64,000 nt of DNA. It comes from Paramecium tetraurelia (taxonomy: Eukaryota; Ciliophora; Oligohymenophorea; Peniculida; Parameciidae). Shown one piece after another: positions 49,210-61,100 of the stretch. Made by a program: the position numbers and the translations under genes. The stretch is from NCBI RefSeq assembly GCF_000165425.1, contig NW_001799066.1, positions 372,001 through 436,000 of the forward strand, given 5' to 3'. Under the pieces are notes generated by a model. That model had not been told where the DNA came from and ran no database searches. It saw nothing but the letters and a program-made list of their open reading frames with translations. Numbering within the stretch: position 1 is the first letter of the stretch; each line of letters begins with the position of its first letter.

Positions 49210-49649
49210 TCAAAGCCTAAATTCTTCTTTAAACATTATTTTATTCCTAAAATAATTCATTAAAATATCTGGTCTTTTTGCAAAGTAATACTTGCTTAAT
49301 ACAGCTATATCAAGATTTAATTTATCATTTAATTGATGTACTATTTAAATTAGTTAAGTAATAACATTTATGTTCTACTTAATGATCCTTTTATTATAAT
49401 ATCTACTTGTGGAAAATTCTAATTATTCTATAAATTATATTAACATTTTACATTAGTTTCACATGATTAAAAGAAAGAATAGCTTACTTGTAAAAAGCTT
49501 ATCAAAATAATATCTAAACCTACTTGTGTGCCATTTCTAAAATTCATATAAACTGAATCATAACGAAAATTAATTCATTCAAAATCCAAAGTCTTCTCTA
49601 AAGTAACACTTGATATTGTGAAATAAATATCATCTGAAATTCTTTGCAT
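49210..49649 (-). CDS. Small gene, structure unresolved
   Basis: Minus-strand pieces that look coding: MQRISDDIYFTISSVTLEK at the start, INFRYDSVYMNFRNGTQV, and a C-terminal part with NDKLNLDIAVLSKYYFAKRP ending FKEEFRL before TGA at 49210-49212. Intron boundaries linking them are not clear. No recognised family. The + strand is also open here, but its composition looks like an antisense shadow. Confidence 0.35.
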
Positions 49650-49747
49650 TTATCTTCATATTAATTATGATTTTAGAATTTTTGAGTTGTTCAAATTAAA
49701 ATATACTCCTGTTTCAAATTTCCTATAATATTATAAAAATAAAGTTA

Positions 49748-50954
49748 ATGTAAGAGATCTATATTGGAGTTGATAACCCTAATTATCTAAAGTTTGATGA
49801 TGGAGAAGTATTGGGGGCTTATCCTTTTCCTCACATAATATCTAAAATTGATGTTGAATTCAACCAATCCCATGTTATTGGAGTAAATGTTACATACAAA
49901 GTTGGAAATGGATAATTTGTATTAATTAAATGTTATTAAGGTATCTGGTCAATCTAGTCTCAAGTTCAAGAACACTCCTGCCTATGTTAAGACATTTATA
50001 GTCCCAGAAGGTAGATAATTGTTTTTAAAATAGGCGATTTTTTATCTGAAATAAATGGATGTTTTGAAAATGTCATCAATTCCATAGGATTTGTTACTTA
50101 CAAAGGATATAAGGAGACTTTTGGAAATCCCATTGGGGTCTCATTTAGACACTTTTCACCGTAAAATACATTCACTGCTGCAAAAGGATCCTTCGACAAA
50201 TGGTTAAATTTTATTGCATTCAGAGTTGTACCACTTCCACCTTATGCTATGCAATAATTTGTAAGCTATTTATCAACTACAATCTAGTATCCAGGAACCA
50301 ACTAAAATTAATAGATGAATTAAGTTCCTCCATAATAACCCTTATAACAGTAGCCACCTCCATAATATCCTTATCCATCTAATAATTATCCACCATAGCA
50401 ACAATAACAACAATATCCACCTCAACCTCCCAATTAATAAGGATATGTGCCTCCACCTCCTCCTATGCAATAAGGTTATGTCCCACCACCTCCTCCTCCT
50501 ATGCAATAAGGTTATGTGCCTCCTCCTCCTCCTATGCAATAAGGCTATGTTCCACCACCTCCTCCTCCAGGTTAATAACCATATACTCCTTATCCTTCTA
50601 CATATACTCCCCCATATACAGGTTATCCAGGATAGTAACCATATCCTTATGTACCTATTTTCATTTATTTTAGCCAACTTATTAACCATACCCATAATAA
50701 AACTCCACAACCATAGTTGAGGTAATAGACACTAATCCTTATGGAGGTGGCTATAACTCAAGCTATAACAATTACTATAATTAAAGACCAGGGATGGGAG
50801 TTGGAGCAGCAATGGGTCTAGGAATGTTAACAGGAATGGCAGTGTCAGATTTGACTCATCATAATCATCATGGAGGAATTTATGATGTAAATATATTTGG
50901 TATAAATCATTACTTATCAAAGGAGGCCATCACCATCACCATCACAGATATTGA
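49748..50954 (+). CDS. Jacalin-like lectin domain protein with Pro/Gln repeats and His-rich tail
   Basis: Introns at 49919-49940, 50011-50033, 50651-50673 and 50900-50922 leave 372 codons; an optional 27-nt intron at 50261-50287 is also in phase. Residues ~10-150 form a jacalin-type beta-prism: LKFDDGEVLGAYPFPHIISK, VIGVNVTYKVGNGQ, then INSIGFVTYKGYKETFG and NTFTAAKGSFDKWL. The C-terminal half is low-complexity, with four GYVPPPPPPMQQ units, then Tyr/Pro-rich sequence, a small Gly/Met segment (GMGVGAAMGLGMLTG) and THHNHHGG to GGHHHHHHRY. There is no signal peptide. Jacalin domains bind sugars; the tail could bind metal (inference). Confidence 0.75.
50441..50575 (+). repeat. Tandem GYVPPPPPPMQQ-coding units
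   Basis: Four units of 33-36 bp rich in CCT/CCA and CAATAAGG, encoding PPPPPMQQGYV. Copies are near-identical, implying recent expansion. The reverse strand reads as a spurious Arg/Trp-rich frame. Confidence 0.85.
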
Positions 50955-51299
50955 TTTTGATATTATAAGATGGAAATTAAATTTAATAACGATAATTGTA
51001 AGCTTATTACATAATATCAATTTATATTTAATGGAAAGAATTTGAAACTGCTTTCTATAAATAAAATAAGATATATTCTTCACCCAAGAATATCAATTAC
51101 ATCACTAGCAACTATATCTTGGTCTTATCATCAAGTTTTCTATTAATAAATTAAGTTTGTTTTATGTTATTTTTCTACAATTGTCTGTAATTTGATATCT
51201 TACACAAATTTTAATCTTTACTATATCGAATATATGAAAAATAGATTAAATACATATTATTAATATATATAATTATTATAATAATAATAATATTAGAAA

Positions 51300-51594
51300 A
51301 TGTCTAAAGGGTTCAATCTTAATTTAAAAAATTCGAACGTGATGACTTTTGAATAAGAAAATGAATTATTTGCTGGACAAAGTATAAAAGTAAAGCAATT
51401 CTAATATCTAGCTAAATTTTAAATTGGGGGATAAGTAATTTGATTTGGAGGTAAACATTATTTTCTCATAACAAGTTAGTTTAAAGTAGGATAAGATGTG
51501 GAATGGGCTAAAAAATGTGTTGCAGAATAATTAGATTGCGGAAGAAATGACTTTGTAATATAATTTAAATAAGTAAATAGGACTTGATATTTGA
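51300..51594 (+). CDS. Small protein of unknown function
   Basis: A 22-nt intron at 51390-51411 joins exons into 90 residues: MSKGFNLNLKNSNVMTFEQE, then AGQSIK spliced to LNFKLGDKQFDLEVNIIF, and WNGLKNVLQNNQIAEEM. TGA is at 51592-51594. Unspliced, the frame hits TGA earlier. The alternation suggests a small beta sandwich, but no family is recognised. A further 3' exon beyond 51594 is possible. Confidence 0.55.
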
Positions 51595-52550
51595 GGAAAA
51601 GGTAATGCCAGAATTCTTTTCATTAAATGATATTCCCAATTTAAAGGATCAATCATCAATTTAAATAAGAATGAAGATATGATTCTATAAATATAATGTA
51701 TATACAAATAAATGAAATTGTTTCACTCAATTCTTTTATAAAAACTTTGAAATAAGTCCTACCTTATTTAATCTTATAATCGATAAACCCATATCAAATG
51801 TCTTAGATCTCCATATCACTTAATTAGTAGCCATATTAAACCTTAACACATACATTAATAACATAAAAGACAAGTTACAAGATAATATAGTTGATTTTTA
51901 TTGAATTATTTTAATTTATAGAAGTTTTAAACTATTGAACTAAAAAGGAGAGATTGCATAATTACATTTGTTTTTACTCTTGAAATTAATTAAAATATTA
52001 AGAAAATCAATTATTCTTAAATTTTATAGTATGCTAAGATTATTGAAGTCATAAGATATCTATAAATAAAAAGTATATTTTAATTTTCAAATTATGTTTT
52101 AATCACCTGATATGATAAACAAACTGAATAAGATAACTTAAACATCTACTTTTAATTACCACTAAATCTACAATCAATAGATATATTCTCTCTAAAGTTC
52201 ATTTATATTATTATTTTATTAGTAGACACTTTTCACTTAATTAATAATAAATTACTAAAATCATATTAATATTTTCTCATTAGTAAATTTATAAATTGAA
52301 AAATATACCCCATAACTAATGAAGAAACATCTTAAAAGATATATATTTATAAGGCACTCACTCTCATAGATTTTAGATTTATCTCCTTTCCATTCTCTTG
52401 GATAATTCTTTAAAGATTAACAGTAATAACGGGTAGTAAGTTATTTAGTTGAATTGTTTAAAGGAATCAAAACATCAACAATTTAATTAATTATCATATT
52501 TAATCTATAAATATCATTATATATATGCTTGAATTATAAGTCAAGTTTTA
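51595..52550. other. Long A/T-rich spacer, no gene seen
   Basis: Nearly 1 kb without a credible frame or structured RNA. It is the longest apparently empty stretch in an otherwise packed window, so a weakly coding gene could be missed. Confidence 0.4.
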
Positions 52551-53273
52551 TCATTTATATTTGAACAATTATGATTTCATACTATGATATTTTAAAATTG
52601 GCTTTTCAACTGGAAAGACATTATATTATGGACTGATTGGATGATATCCCTCATAAGGTTGAGCCTCAGAAACAATGGTTTTTGCTTTAGGTTCTTCACT
52701 TAAATAAAACCGTCCGTATTTCTATGAGGAGGGCAAGTAATCATCTAATTTATTATCACTTAAATTCATTGGATCTGATCTTAAGAGATATCTCTGGCTA
52801 TATTTTCCATATCTATTGATGTGAGCTAAATTAAAAATCACTATACCTTAAGTTGGAATGGGTTGAATAGGTTTGAAATCAGTAACTTGCTAGGATTACT
52901 ATAAAGATCTACCTTATGATGATATATTCTCGGTAAAACTAAACTTTAGGAATCTTTAATTAATTATTAATCACTTTCTTAATCTTTACACCCTTCTTAA
53001 TCTGCATTCTTCCAAGTCATATCAATCTAAACTTTATGATTTTAGTGCTCTCAATTTACTTAAAATAGATACCTTGATTCAATTTCTTTTGATAATTACC
53101 TTCGCCGTCATACATTATAAATTTTGCCATAGGTCTTGACTTAAGTTAATAATTATATATACCCCAAGAATTTTTGTTTTAAGTTCTTTATATGTTCCAT
53201 CATGCTTTTACTTATTTATTTCAAACTATTCAATGCATTTTCCACAATTCTTGTGTTTATCCAATTTATCCAT
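52551..53273 (-). CDS. Hypothetical protein with Zn-knuckle-like start
   Basis: Three introns, each exactly 23 nt (53140-53162, 53050-53072, 52890-52912), leave 218 codons. It starts MDKLDKHKNCGKCIEQFEI; the CGKC with nearby His could bind metal. Later stretches are AKFIMYDGEGNYQKKLNQ, then a Tyr/Pro-rich C-terminus (LPSSQKYGRFYLSEEP, YEGYHPISPQYNVF). No family is recognised. Confidence 0.65.
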
Positions 53274-53516
53274 TATTATTAAATAAATTATATATATAAT
53301 AGATTTATCTTAATGGATATGATTTAGAATATCAAAAAATGATGGAAATATCTTTAAATTTCAATTATGTTCATATCAAATAATTTATTACTATTTATTG
53401 AAACATAATATAAATTATAGAAATAATCTAATCTCAAATTGTAAAATTTAAAAAATAATAAATTAAAAGCATCTCTAATCATTTATATTTATTTTCAATA
53501 TATATCAACATTTTAT

Positions 53517-54767
53517 TCAAGCATCTGCTTTATTTTGGAAAATTTTATTTTTCTAAACTCTTTCTTAAAAATCTTATTACTTATTAGAACTCTTTTTATA
53601 TGTTTGAAATGCTTTTGGATCGAGACTACTATTCGTTTTTGTTTTTGCAGCATTACAAGTAACTATGCCTACTTGTTCATCAAAAATTGGACTTAAATAA
53701 TGATTCAATCTTACGTTATATTTGAAGAGTTTATTTATGTAGAGAGAATTGTAACAGAGAATCTTTTGTTTGATTTAAACTTGTTTTAAGAATACTAAAG
53801 TCTTAAATCACTTTAAAGATTAATGTCCTATTGAGTTGATGATCTTTTATCAGTTAAATAATTTTTAAATTCCATCATACTTTCTTATCTTCTATTTAAT
53901 AAACCCATTTTCTTATAATGTTTTCTAATTATTTGATCAAGATCCTAGAATTTTGGATTTTTTTAAATTTCTTTCCTATTTTAAGAACTGCTTTGATTCT
54001 ATTACATTTTTTTATCTTCATCATTTTGTATTGATGAGCATAGAGTTCTTCTTGATGTAATTGGTTTTTCCGAATATCCTAGAATCTCTTCATTTTCATC
54101 GATTTTATCAAACCTATCCAAATTTTTGAAACTCTATTTTTAATTAATTTCCTATTATTATTTCTTAATCTCCATTGTTTAAAGCTTTTCAATAATTTTC
54201 GAGTATAGATTTGATTTCATTTTTATTTTTTCCAATTCTTCTCTCTTATGTAAAATTGAATTGATACCTGCATATATTAATTTGAATTCTGCTCATTGAT
54301 TGATAATTCCTAGTTCTTTTCTTTGATTTGAAGTTTAATGTTCTCAATCAAAGGAATCATAGACTATTGAATCTTTTTACATGTTTACGAATAATTGAAT
54401 CTTTATAATAAAGTTATTAGTACTTACAATTTAAGGACTCGTCAAGTTCATATTAATAAGAGCATCTGTTCATTTCTTAATCAATTTTATTTTAAACTTC
54501 TTTAGACTTAGAAAGGGATAATAAAACTCTACTGAACTTTTTCCCTTTTTAGAATGTATTCAAAATTTTAATTGGACCATCTACAATCTGCTTTTATGCT
54601 ATTAAACGCCTTTGTAATTGCTCTAGTTTAGGTTTAAATTGATTGGTCAACTTAAGGAAATCTTAAGAATACTATTTTCTTCTTTAAGTGTAGAATTCAA
54701 TATTTTCGCTAGTTAATAACATAAATATTTAATTTTTGGAATAAATCAAAGCACTATTATTACTCAT
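53517..54767 (-). CDS. Coiled-coil protein of unknown function
   Basis: It starts MSNNSALIYSKNQIFMLL. A helical, Lys/Gln-rich body follows (LKLTNQFKPKLEQLQRRL, EKIKMKSNLYSKIIEKLQ), with a C-terminal SSNKQQDFQERVQKNK and TGA at 53517-53519. Three introns of 23-27 nt are needed. One junction near 54.42 kb is not fully settled, because total length is not a multiple of three with the introns I prefer. About 390 residues. Confidence 0.55.
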
Positions 54768-54844
54768 TTTCTTTATGTGTTTTCTATATTATTGTTTTAT
54801 AACCCACTCTGATTGAGATATTATACTAATTAGAGGTTGAAGAA

Positions 54845-55576
54845 ATGAATAAATAAGAACAGTATTATATACCAATGAATAGGATTCCTTTACAAAAACA
54901 AAAAAATAAAAATAAATAAGTTAATGATAATAATTATGGTAAGTATGAAATTAAAACCATAAAGGAACTTTATTGAACAAAGAAATGAAGGTATCAACCT
55001 ATAATTTGAGGTTCATAATAAATTTTGTGAATATCTGAATGAATTTACTTAATATATAAGCAATCAAAATTGTTAAGAGAGGGAGAAGTTAATGAATCAT
55101 AAATTAAGGAATATTTAAAAATCAAAGGAAGAATAAAATAGCAAAAGCAAGATTTCAATTAAATTTTCTCTTTGAAGGATATATCTAACTCTGAAGTTGA
55201 AGACACTTTTATTTTAGCATTAAATACACTTAAAGCTGACTTGGAAATACTTGATTTCAATAATTCTTTGATATAAGAGTATTTAATCTAAAGACAATTA
55301 TTTTCAGCGCAAATACAAATTTACTCAAAAAACATAAAGTAATTCCTATAATTGCATTTTGATTTAATTTACATAGAAATAATATTGCCTGTGAATATGA
55401 AAATTTTGATCTCATTCCCTAATAAATAAACAGTAGCGTTATCGAAGATTCAAGAATCCAATTACATTGGTTCACACAATTATAGTGATTTGTTTAATCA
55501 TTCTTATATCCTTACAGACAAATTAAGTAATATTTAAAAAAAGAATCTACCTAAAAATCACATTCTCATTTTCTGA
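54845..55576 (+). CDS. Hypothetical protein, mostly helical
   Basis: Introns of 26 and 20 nt near the start, plus a 17-nt one in mid-gene, give 223 codons. It begins MNKQEQYYIPMNRIPLQKQK. The second half reads EVEDTFILALNTLKADLEIL, FSAQIQIYSKNIKQFLQL, then IEIILPVNMKILISFPNK. Unusually for this gene set it ends with a beta-rich segment. No family recognised. It is divergent from the minus-strand coiled-coil gene (77 bp between starts). Confidence 0.55.
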
Positions 55577-55712
55577 ATTGAACAATATATGTCTATAATT
55601 ATTGATAGATTGGAATTATAATATTTTAGAAATATACTATATATTAATAGCAAAAATTGAAGTAGAATTAGTAATTTGATTTGAATTATAAGAATAATGA
55701 AAGAATTAAATA

Positions 55713-55720
55713 ACCCATAA
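55713..55720 (+). promoter_or_regulatory. PSE-like element ACCCATAA
   Basis: ACCCATAA lies ~60 bp upstream of the structured RNA candidate. From memory, Tetrahymena small-RNA genes carry a conserved CCCATAA element at about this distance; identity here is by resemblance only. Confidence 0.5.
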
Positions 55721-55744
55721 AATGATTATCAAATTAAATTCTAA

Positions 55745-55754
55745 TATATAAATA
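55745..55754 (+). promoter_or_regulatory. TATA box of the Pol III-type RNA gene
   Basis: TATATAAATA sits ~27 bp before the RNA start, the distance typical of U6-class Pol III promoters. In such A/T-rich DNA a TATA is weak evidence alone, but its spacing from the PSE-like box fits. Confidence 0.5.
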
Positions 55755-55771
55755 TTTAATTCAATAAACTG

Positions 55772-56050
55772 ATAAGGGAGTTGGGTACCAGTTCACCTTA
55801 AGGCACACATATTACGAAATTGCGCAAGCAATTATTCACAATGCCTGAGTAAGTTCTGAGATGCCGTTAATTCGAAAGAATATGAGACTTCCTCCAGAAA
55901 TCTATTTCGCTCTGACTTAGAGAAGAGGATTGTAAAATCTGATCGTTAGAGTGAAAGTGAGAAGGGGGTTTGGCATAGCATATTAAGTGCAATAGGTGAT
56001 ATCCAATTCAATTCAGGCTACTCGGTGCCTAATTCTCCCACACCCTTTTT
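55772..56050 (+). ncRNA. Structured Pol III-type RNA, possibly RNase P or RNase MRP RNA
   Basis: About 280 nt with clearly higher G+C than its surroundings and no ORF. The ends pair: GGGAG at 55776-55780 plus the following GGGTACC with GGTGCCT..CTCCC at 56024-56039 (P1-like). Near the 5' end GGCA..TGCC encloses a large internal loop and a hairpin AATTGC-GCAA-GCAATT with GNRA loop, the shape of the P3 domain of eukaryotic RNase P/MRP RNA. GCCTGA shortly after P3 can pair with TCAGGC near the 3' end, as P4 does. T5 at 56046-56050 is a Pol III terminator. The SRP RNA GGAA/GGAGCAG motif is missing. Identity within P/MRP is undecided. Confidence 0.6.
56046..56050 (+). terminator. Pol III T-run terminator
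   Basis: TTTTT directly after the closing stem of the RNA candidate. Confidence 0.55.
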
Positions 56051-56122
56051 ATGGTTTGTTAATTGTTTAATAATTTTAAAAATATTATTAATTAACAAAA
56101 AAACCAAATAAATATAGATAAT

Positions 56123-57575
56123 TCAACCTGTGGATTTTGAGACATTTCGAAATAAAAATTTTGAATCTGTGGATTAAGAATTTAAATTTTCTTGATATTA
56201 AGTAATTTTTTGTCCATTTTTATGATAATCTAAAAATACTGGAATTTGATTAATGGGAGGTAATTCATTATTGAAATACTCTACATGAATATCATCATCG
56301 CTAAGTAGTTGTTTTGTGTTCGATGTTTAAGTATGAAAACTAGCCCTCACTTGGGACAGTAAAAGAGGAATATTCCGAGTACTGATTCTAAAATTTTCTC
56401 TAAAGAAGTGATGTTATAAGGCAGATGTAGCTTTGATTCTCAATCGAGGATCTTCTTGCAACATTTCTGATAGTAAATTTTAAGCAGTTATTGGGATATG
56501 GATCAATGATAAATTTTAAATGTTACATAGGCATCTTCTATTAGCTGATAAGATTTCATTTTGAGTTTCCCCATAAAATAAATCCTTCCTCAACAGTCTT
56601 AAAAATGATAAGAAATTTAAATTTACAGTTTATAGAATACACATCCTACAGAAAAAATGTCGCTCTCTAAACCATATTTTCCATTTTTTAGATTTATTAT
56701 CTCAGGAGCCACATAACCTGGAGTTCCGCATTTCTTGAGTTCTTTATTGGGCTCTAGTTTTACAGAGAGACCAAAGTCGACTATTTTGAGATCTATTTTC
56801 TTTTCCTGAATATTTAATATAATATTCTCAGGTTTTATGTCACGATGAATTATATTTAGAGAATGCAGATAGGCAACACCCTGAAGTAATTCCCAAAGAA
56901 TATTCTAAATAATTCTTACATTTAATTAATGTTTTAATTCTTTAATGTATGAATTTAAACTTTGCCCCCTGCAATACTCTAAGACTATATAATAGGTGCC
57001 ATCACCAACATAGAACTCTTCAAAGCGAGGCAGATTAGGATGATTTAACTGTTTGAGGATATTTAATTCATCAAAAATTCCATTCTAATTAAATAACACT
57101 TCTGCTGTACCATTTTTTCAACCGAATTCTAAATTGCCTCTTTAGTAATACATTTCGTGACATAATTATCACTTTTATCACTTTTCCTCACAACTTAATA
57201 AACTTGACTGTTGCTGCCAGTCGCCAAATGTTCTGTAGCTTCATAAAAGTCTTATACTTTAGTGAAAGAAACAAACTTGGAAAGAATCTTCTTTAAAATG
57301 AGTAAGTCACTTTGTTTAACATGAAACCACTTAAATTTTTTGGGTGATGTCCAGAAGCCAAAAGCATTTTCTTTTGGTGTAAGTTGCCATGAAATTTAGG
57401 AGGACCAATTTAATGGGACGATGTACTTAGGAGTATCAGGTCTCTTGGGCTATAGAGATTTTAGATGATCATTTACATTTGTTAGTGTGAGAGCATTATC
57501 AGTGAATCTAATCTCATAAATCTGATCAGCAATAAGATGCTTACGATAACAAATGATGATTTCAAACATTTGCAT
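56123..57575 (-). CDS. Ser/Thr protein kinase with PH-like N-terminus
   Basis: One 29-nt intron (56598-56626); 474 residues if a missing base at T6 57113-57118 is restored. The N-terminal ~110 residues are a beta-rich module (YEIRFTDNALTLTN, AFGFWTSPKKFKWFHVK), plausibly PH-like. The kinase domain follows: LATGSNSQVYQVV, VTKCITKEA with the lysine, LNHPNLPRFEEFY, IIHRDIKPENIIL, VDFGLSVKL, CGTPGYVAPEII, GLESDIFSVGCVFYKL, DPRLRIKATSALQHHFF. All catalytic residues are intact, in contrast to the pseudokinase at 13.4 kb. The closest broad group is CAMK. The ~100-residue tail is disordered. Confidence 0.85.
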
Positions 57576-57609
57576 AATAAATAAATTAAAAATTCAGAAT
57601 CTATAACAT

Positions 57610-58066
57610 TCATTGAGATACGACTACACTTCTGTAAAGAAACGACTTTGGAGGGCTACATTCTACAGAATCTCTTACATTTATGTTCTTCCTCAAGTAC
57701 AACTAGTTCTTGATGTTATGTAATTATTTTAAGAGTCTTTTTTTACATATTTTTCTAATTTTTATCTTAATTATTCAACTACACAAACGCAAGTAACATT
57801 TTGTCAAAACTAAGTACTTCAGGTATGTTCTCTTTAAGTATTATTGTTTTAGGTGGTTTGGCTACATATTATTTTTTAGGTTCGAGGGTTCGGAGTTGCA
57901 ATTCTTTCCTCTGAACGAAAAGAGATTTTTCATAAAAGGAATCTGCTGATTGCTCAATCCTCCGTTCCATAGGTTAAGTAGAATTATATCTTCTCTTAAA
58001 TTTTCTAAATATATTTCGATTTTCCACTAACACAGGAAAGAAAGGCTCTTTTTCAGTTAGAAGCAT
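57610..58066 (-). CDS. Small basic protein of unknown function
   Basis: A 34-nt intron at 57755-57788 leaves 141 codons. It starts MLLTEKEPFFPVLVENRNIF, with Lys/Arg-rich segments (RKFKRRYNSTQPMERR) and the end SPPKSFLYRSVVVSQ. No domain. It lies between the kinase (35 bp) and NPHP4 (45 bp), all on the minus strand. Confidence 0.6.
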
Positions 58067-58111
58067 TATATTTATATTAAAATAATAAGAGGATATTAAT
58101 ATAAAGAAACT

Positions 58112-61100
58112 TCAATAAACATATTTGATATTGAGTGCAATGACATCAAATATTCTTTCATCAATGTCAGTAATGAAGATGCGTACTAGTTCTTCACTAC
58201 CCGGTAAGACTCTGATTTTGAACTGAACAATTTCATTAGGTCCTGTAGAGATATTTTGATCAATAATCTAATGGAACATACTAATAAATGATTACTTTCA
58301 CAAATTCACTTGAAGATACAATATTATATTAAGTAGTGTAATTAACTTAATTTTTGTAATTGACTTAATGACGAGATTCTCTTCCATCTATGCATCTAAA
58401 ACATTAATTAAAACATACCTCAAATCATAAGTAGCACTTGGGGGTTAAGGCTCGGCATGAACATTCACTAGCCAAGAATAAATTAGTTCTTGAGAGTGAA
58501 TGTCAACTCCATTCAATTTAATTAGATGTTTCCCATCCTATAGAGCCAAAATATTAATGGGAACTAAATTTATTTTGCCTGGTAACATCGTGATTTCAGA
58601 ATCAAAAGGTTTAACAAAAGATATCATTTTATTGGAAGATGTCATTTTAATAATACGAGTAATATCACAAGGAAATGTTATTTTAGTGCATACTTTTTAA
58701 CCCAATGGAACTTCAATGTCTATTGTGGATAAACTATAAACTTCTATCTTCCAATTGGCTATTATTTTATGCTGATATTAATCTTAATACAAAAGGATGT
58801 TGAATATCTTGACACTCTATGGTTCTCCTATCCTAAGATTCAATCTAATTGAATTAAAATCAGATGACCATTCAATCATGACATCAGGATCAGTGATATG
58901 TACATGAGGCTATTATTGTAAGGGTTAGTTGAATAATCTAGGTATTATAAGTCTAGTCTAACGATTCTCTCTTTCATAAAATCTAAGCACATGATCAATT
59001 GGCTATTAATGAGGCTCAACAATTATACGTAGTCCATCCATCATCTTACCATCTTGTTATAATAAAATCGTTATGTGACGAGATTACATATATTTTTTGA
59101 TATATTCAGGTGTTCTATCGTGATCATCAACTCTATAATCATATTACCTAAAACTTATAAATTTGAACAACAAAGTAACCTCCTAATTAGGATCTAATAT
59201 GAAATAATATTAAGTTTTCCCTTAATTTTCTTTCATTCTAATTAAATCATAATTTTCAGGTTCTGGGTATTTGTTATTAGTAACCCAATATTTCCATTCA
59301 GCTGGATTACCAATCAAAAAGAATTCTTAATATTCTAACATTCTGCTTTCTGGATCCTCTATATTTACAGTGAATTATTCTGGTTTTGGATGAGTATTCT
59401 TAAAATAAAGTGGAACTATTTCACATTTACCATAAAATGAATGAACTACTTTCTCATTTTATAAGAATCCTTACATAATTGTTTTTACTAATGATGGCTT
59501 TTTTATTTCTTTATATTTTAACACTTCATTTAATGATCTTTATTGGCTCTATTTATTTTTAATCATCTCTTATAAATTTTATTGTTTGATCTTTTTAATC
59601 CTATCTTAAATACTATTTCCATCAAAAGCTTAAGCAGGAACATCCATTCTATTCACTGGCTTCTCAGATACTAATTTCTTTTTCTATAATCCATTAAATG
59701 TGTTTTCCAAAGGAACGGTTTTACTCATGTCTTATTAACCAATTTTGCCGATATTTTTAATGACAATCTGTAATGTCCCTTTAGCCTTCTTCGATTGAGG
59801 ATCAAAAATTTCAACATCAGCCATTATTTAGGCATTTTGTTTACCTCCTCTCATTATGCCTCTCAATGGTATCCTAACACTACCAAATAAAAATAAACTC
59901 TCACTATCCCAAATATCCAAAATTAAGTTTTTATTGAATAAATATCTTGCAAAATCTTAATCCAAATTTGCATATCTTTATAAAGATGTTTCAATGTTAA
60001 ATTTACAACTGAAAATCTCATTATTATACAATAATCTTAAGGGATTACCATTCTCCAAATTATATTTAAAATTTCTTTCATCATTATAATATTCCAGATT
60101 TAAGAATGGTGATTTGAAGGTCTATAAATCATAGAATATAATTCCTATTTAAACTGATTTACAAATAGGATATGGTCCTAAAACTTATTTCATAGAAACT
60201 GGTTATATTACTATTATTTGGTCCTTCCTTTCATCTTACATTTCAAGTGCCATCAATCTATTTTCTTAATCCATAGATGTAGGATCATCAACTAAAGCAG
60301 TAACATCTGTGCGAGTTATAGGTTTCAATGTGGCTGAAGGTACAGGGTATGCATAAGAATCTATTGGTTTTATAACAGTATTTTAAGGTTTTGCCTCAGC
60401 CAAAACCACTGGAGGAGCAGCAGTCCTCTCAACTGTTTTCTAATCTTTAATCAATTTCTCAAGTCCTTCGAATTACCTAGCTTAAGTAAATTATAATAAT
60501 CTATTCTCTTCTCTTAATTTTTCAATTGCTTATAAGTATTCTTATTATTTTTGGGGATCCGAGGTTTGCTAAATTGCTAATCTTCTTAATCTTTCATTTT
60601 CCTCTTATAATCTCAATAATTATTATTCAAAATCCTTCAATTTTACTTATGTTCTTATATCAATATCTGATCCTCTTACCTATTCTTACTTATTTTAGTG
60701 TTATTATTAAACTGCTTAGTGTTAATTCAAATTAGTTTACTATTAGAATCCCTGCTAAGGAATTTATTAGTATCCATACTATTAAGGAGCTTATTACTAT
60801 TACTAGGCTGCTCCCATATATAAATCTTGAAATTAAAATCCACCTCCAGAAAGATTAAGACTACCTTTCAATTTAATCGATGAATCAGGGTTCTAAAATG
60901 ATACAAGTGGTCTACCATCCAACGTTTTCCCTGGTCCTATAATAAAGTCTTCCTCAATGAGTTCGTCAGCACCAAATTTATTATTAATGTAAATAGGAAT
61001 CCATCCGAGTGTCAATTACATAGTTTCCTTAGTTAGATTTGATACTAGGAACATAGCTTCATATTCTAATTAAGCTACAAGCATGCCTGAATTAACTGTA

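Noticed and set aside
50342-50710. Minus-strand ORF rich in Trp/Arg repeats
   Set aside because: Antisense of the Pro/Gln repeats of the jacalin-like gene.
51420-51594. In-frame TGA as a possible selenocysteine codon in the small gene at 51300
   Set aside because: Splicing a 22-nt intron at 51390-51411 gives a better protein and removes the TGA from the frame.
55772-56050. Telomerase RNA or SRP RNA as identity of the structured RNA
   Set aside because: No CCCCAA-type template and no SRP GGAA/GGAGCAG helix-8 motif; the P3-like domain fits RNase P/MRP better.
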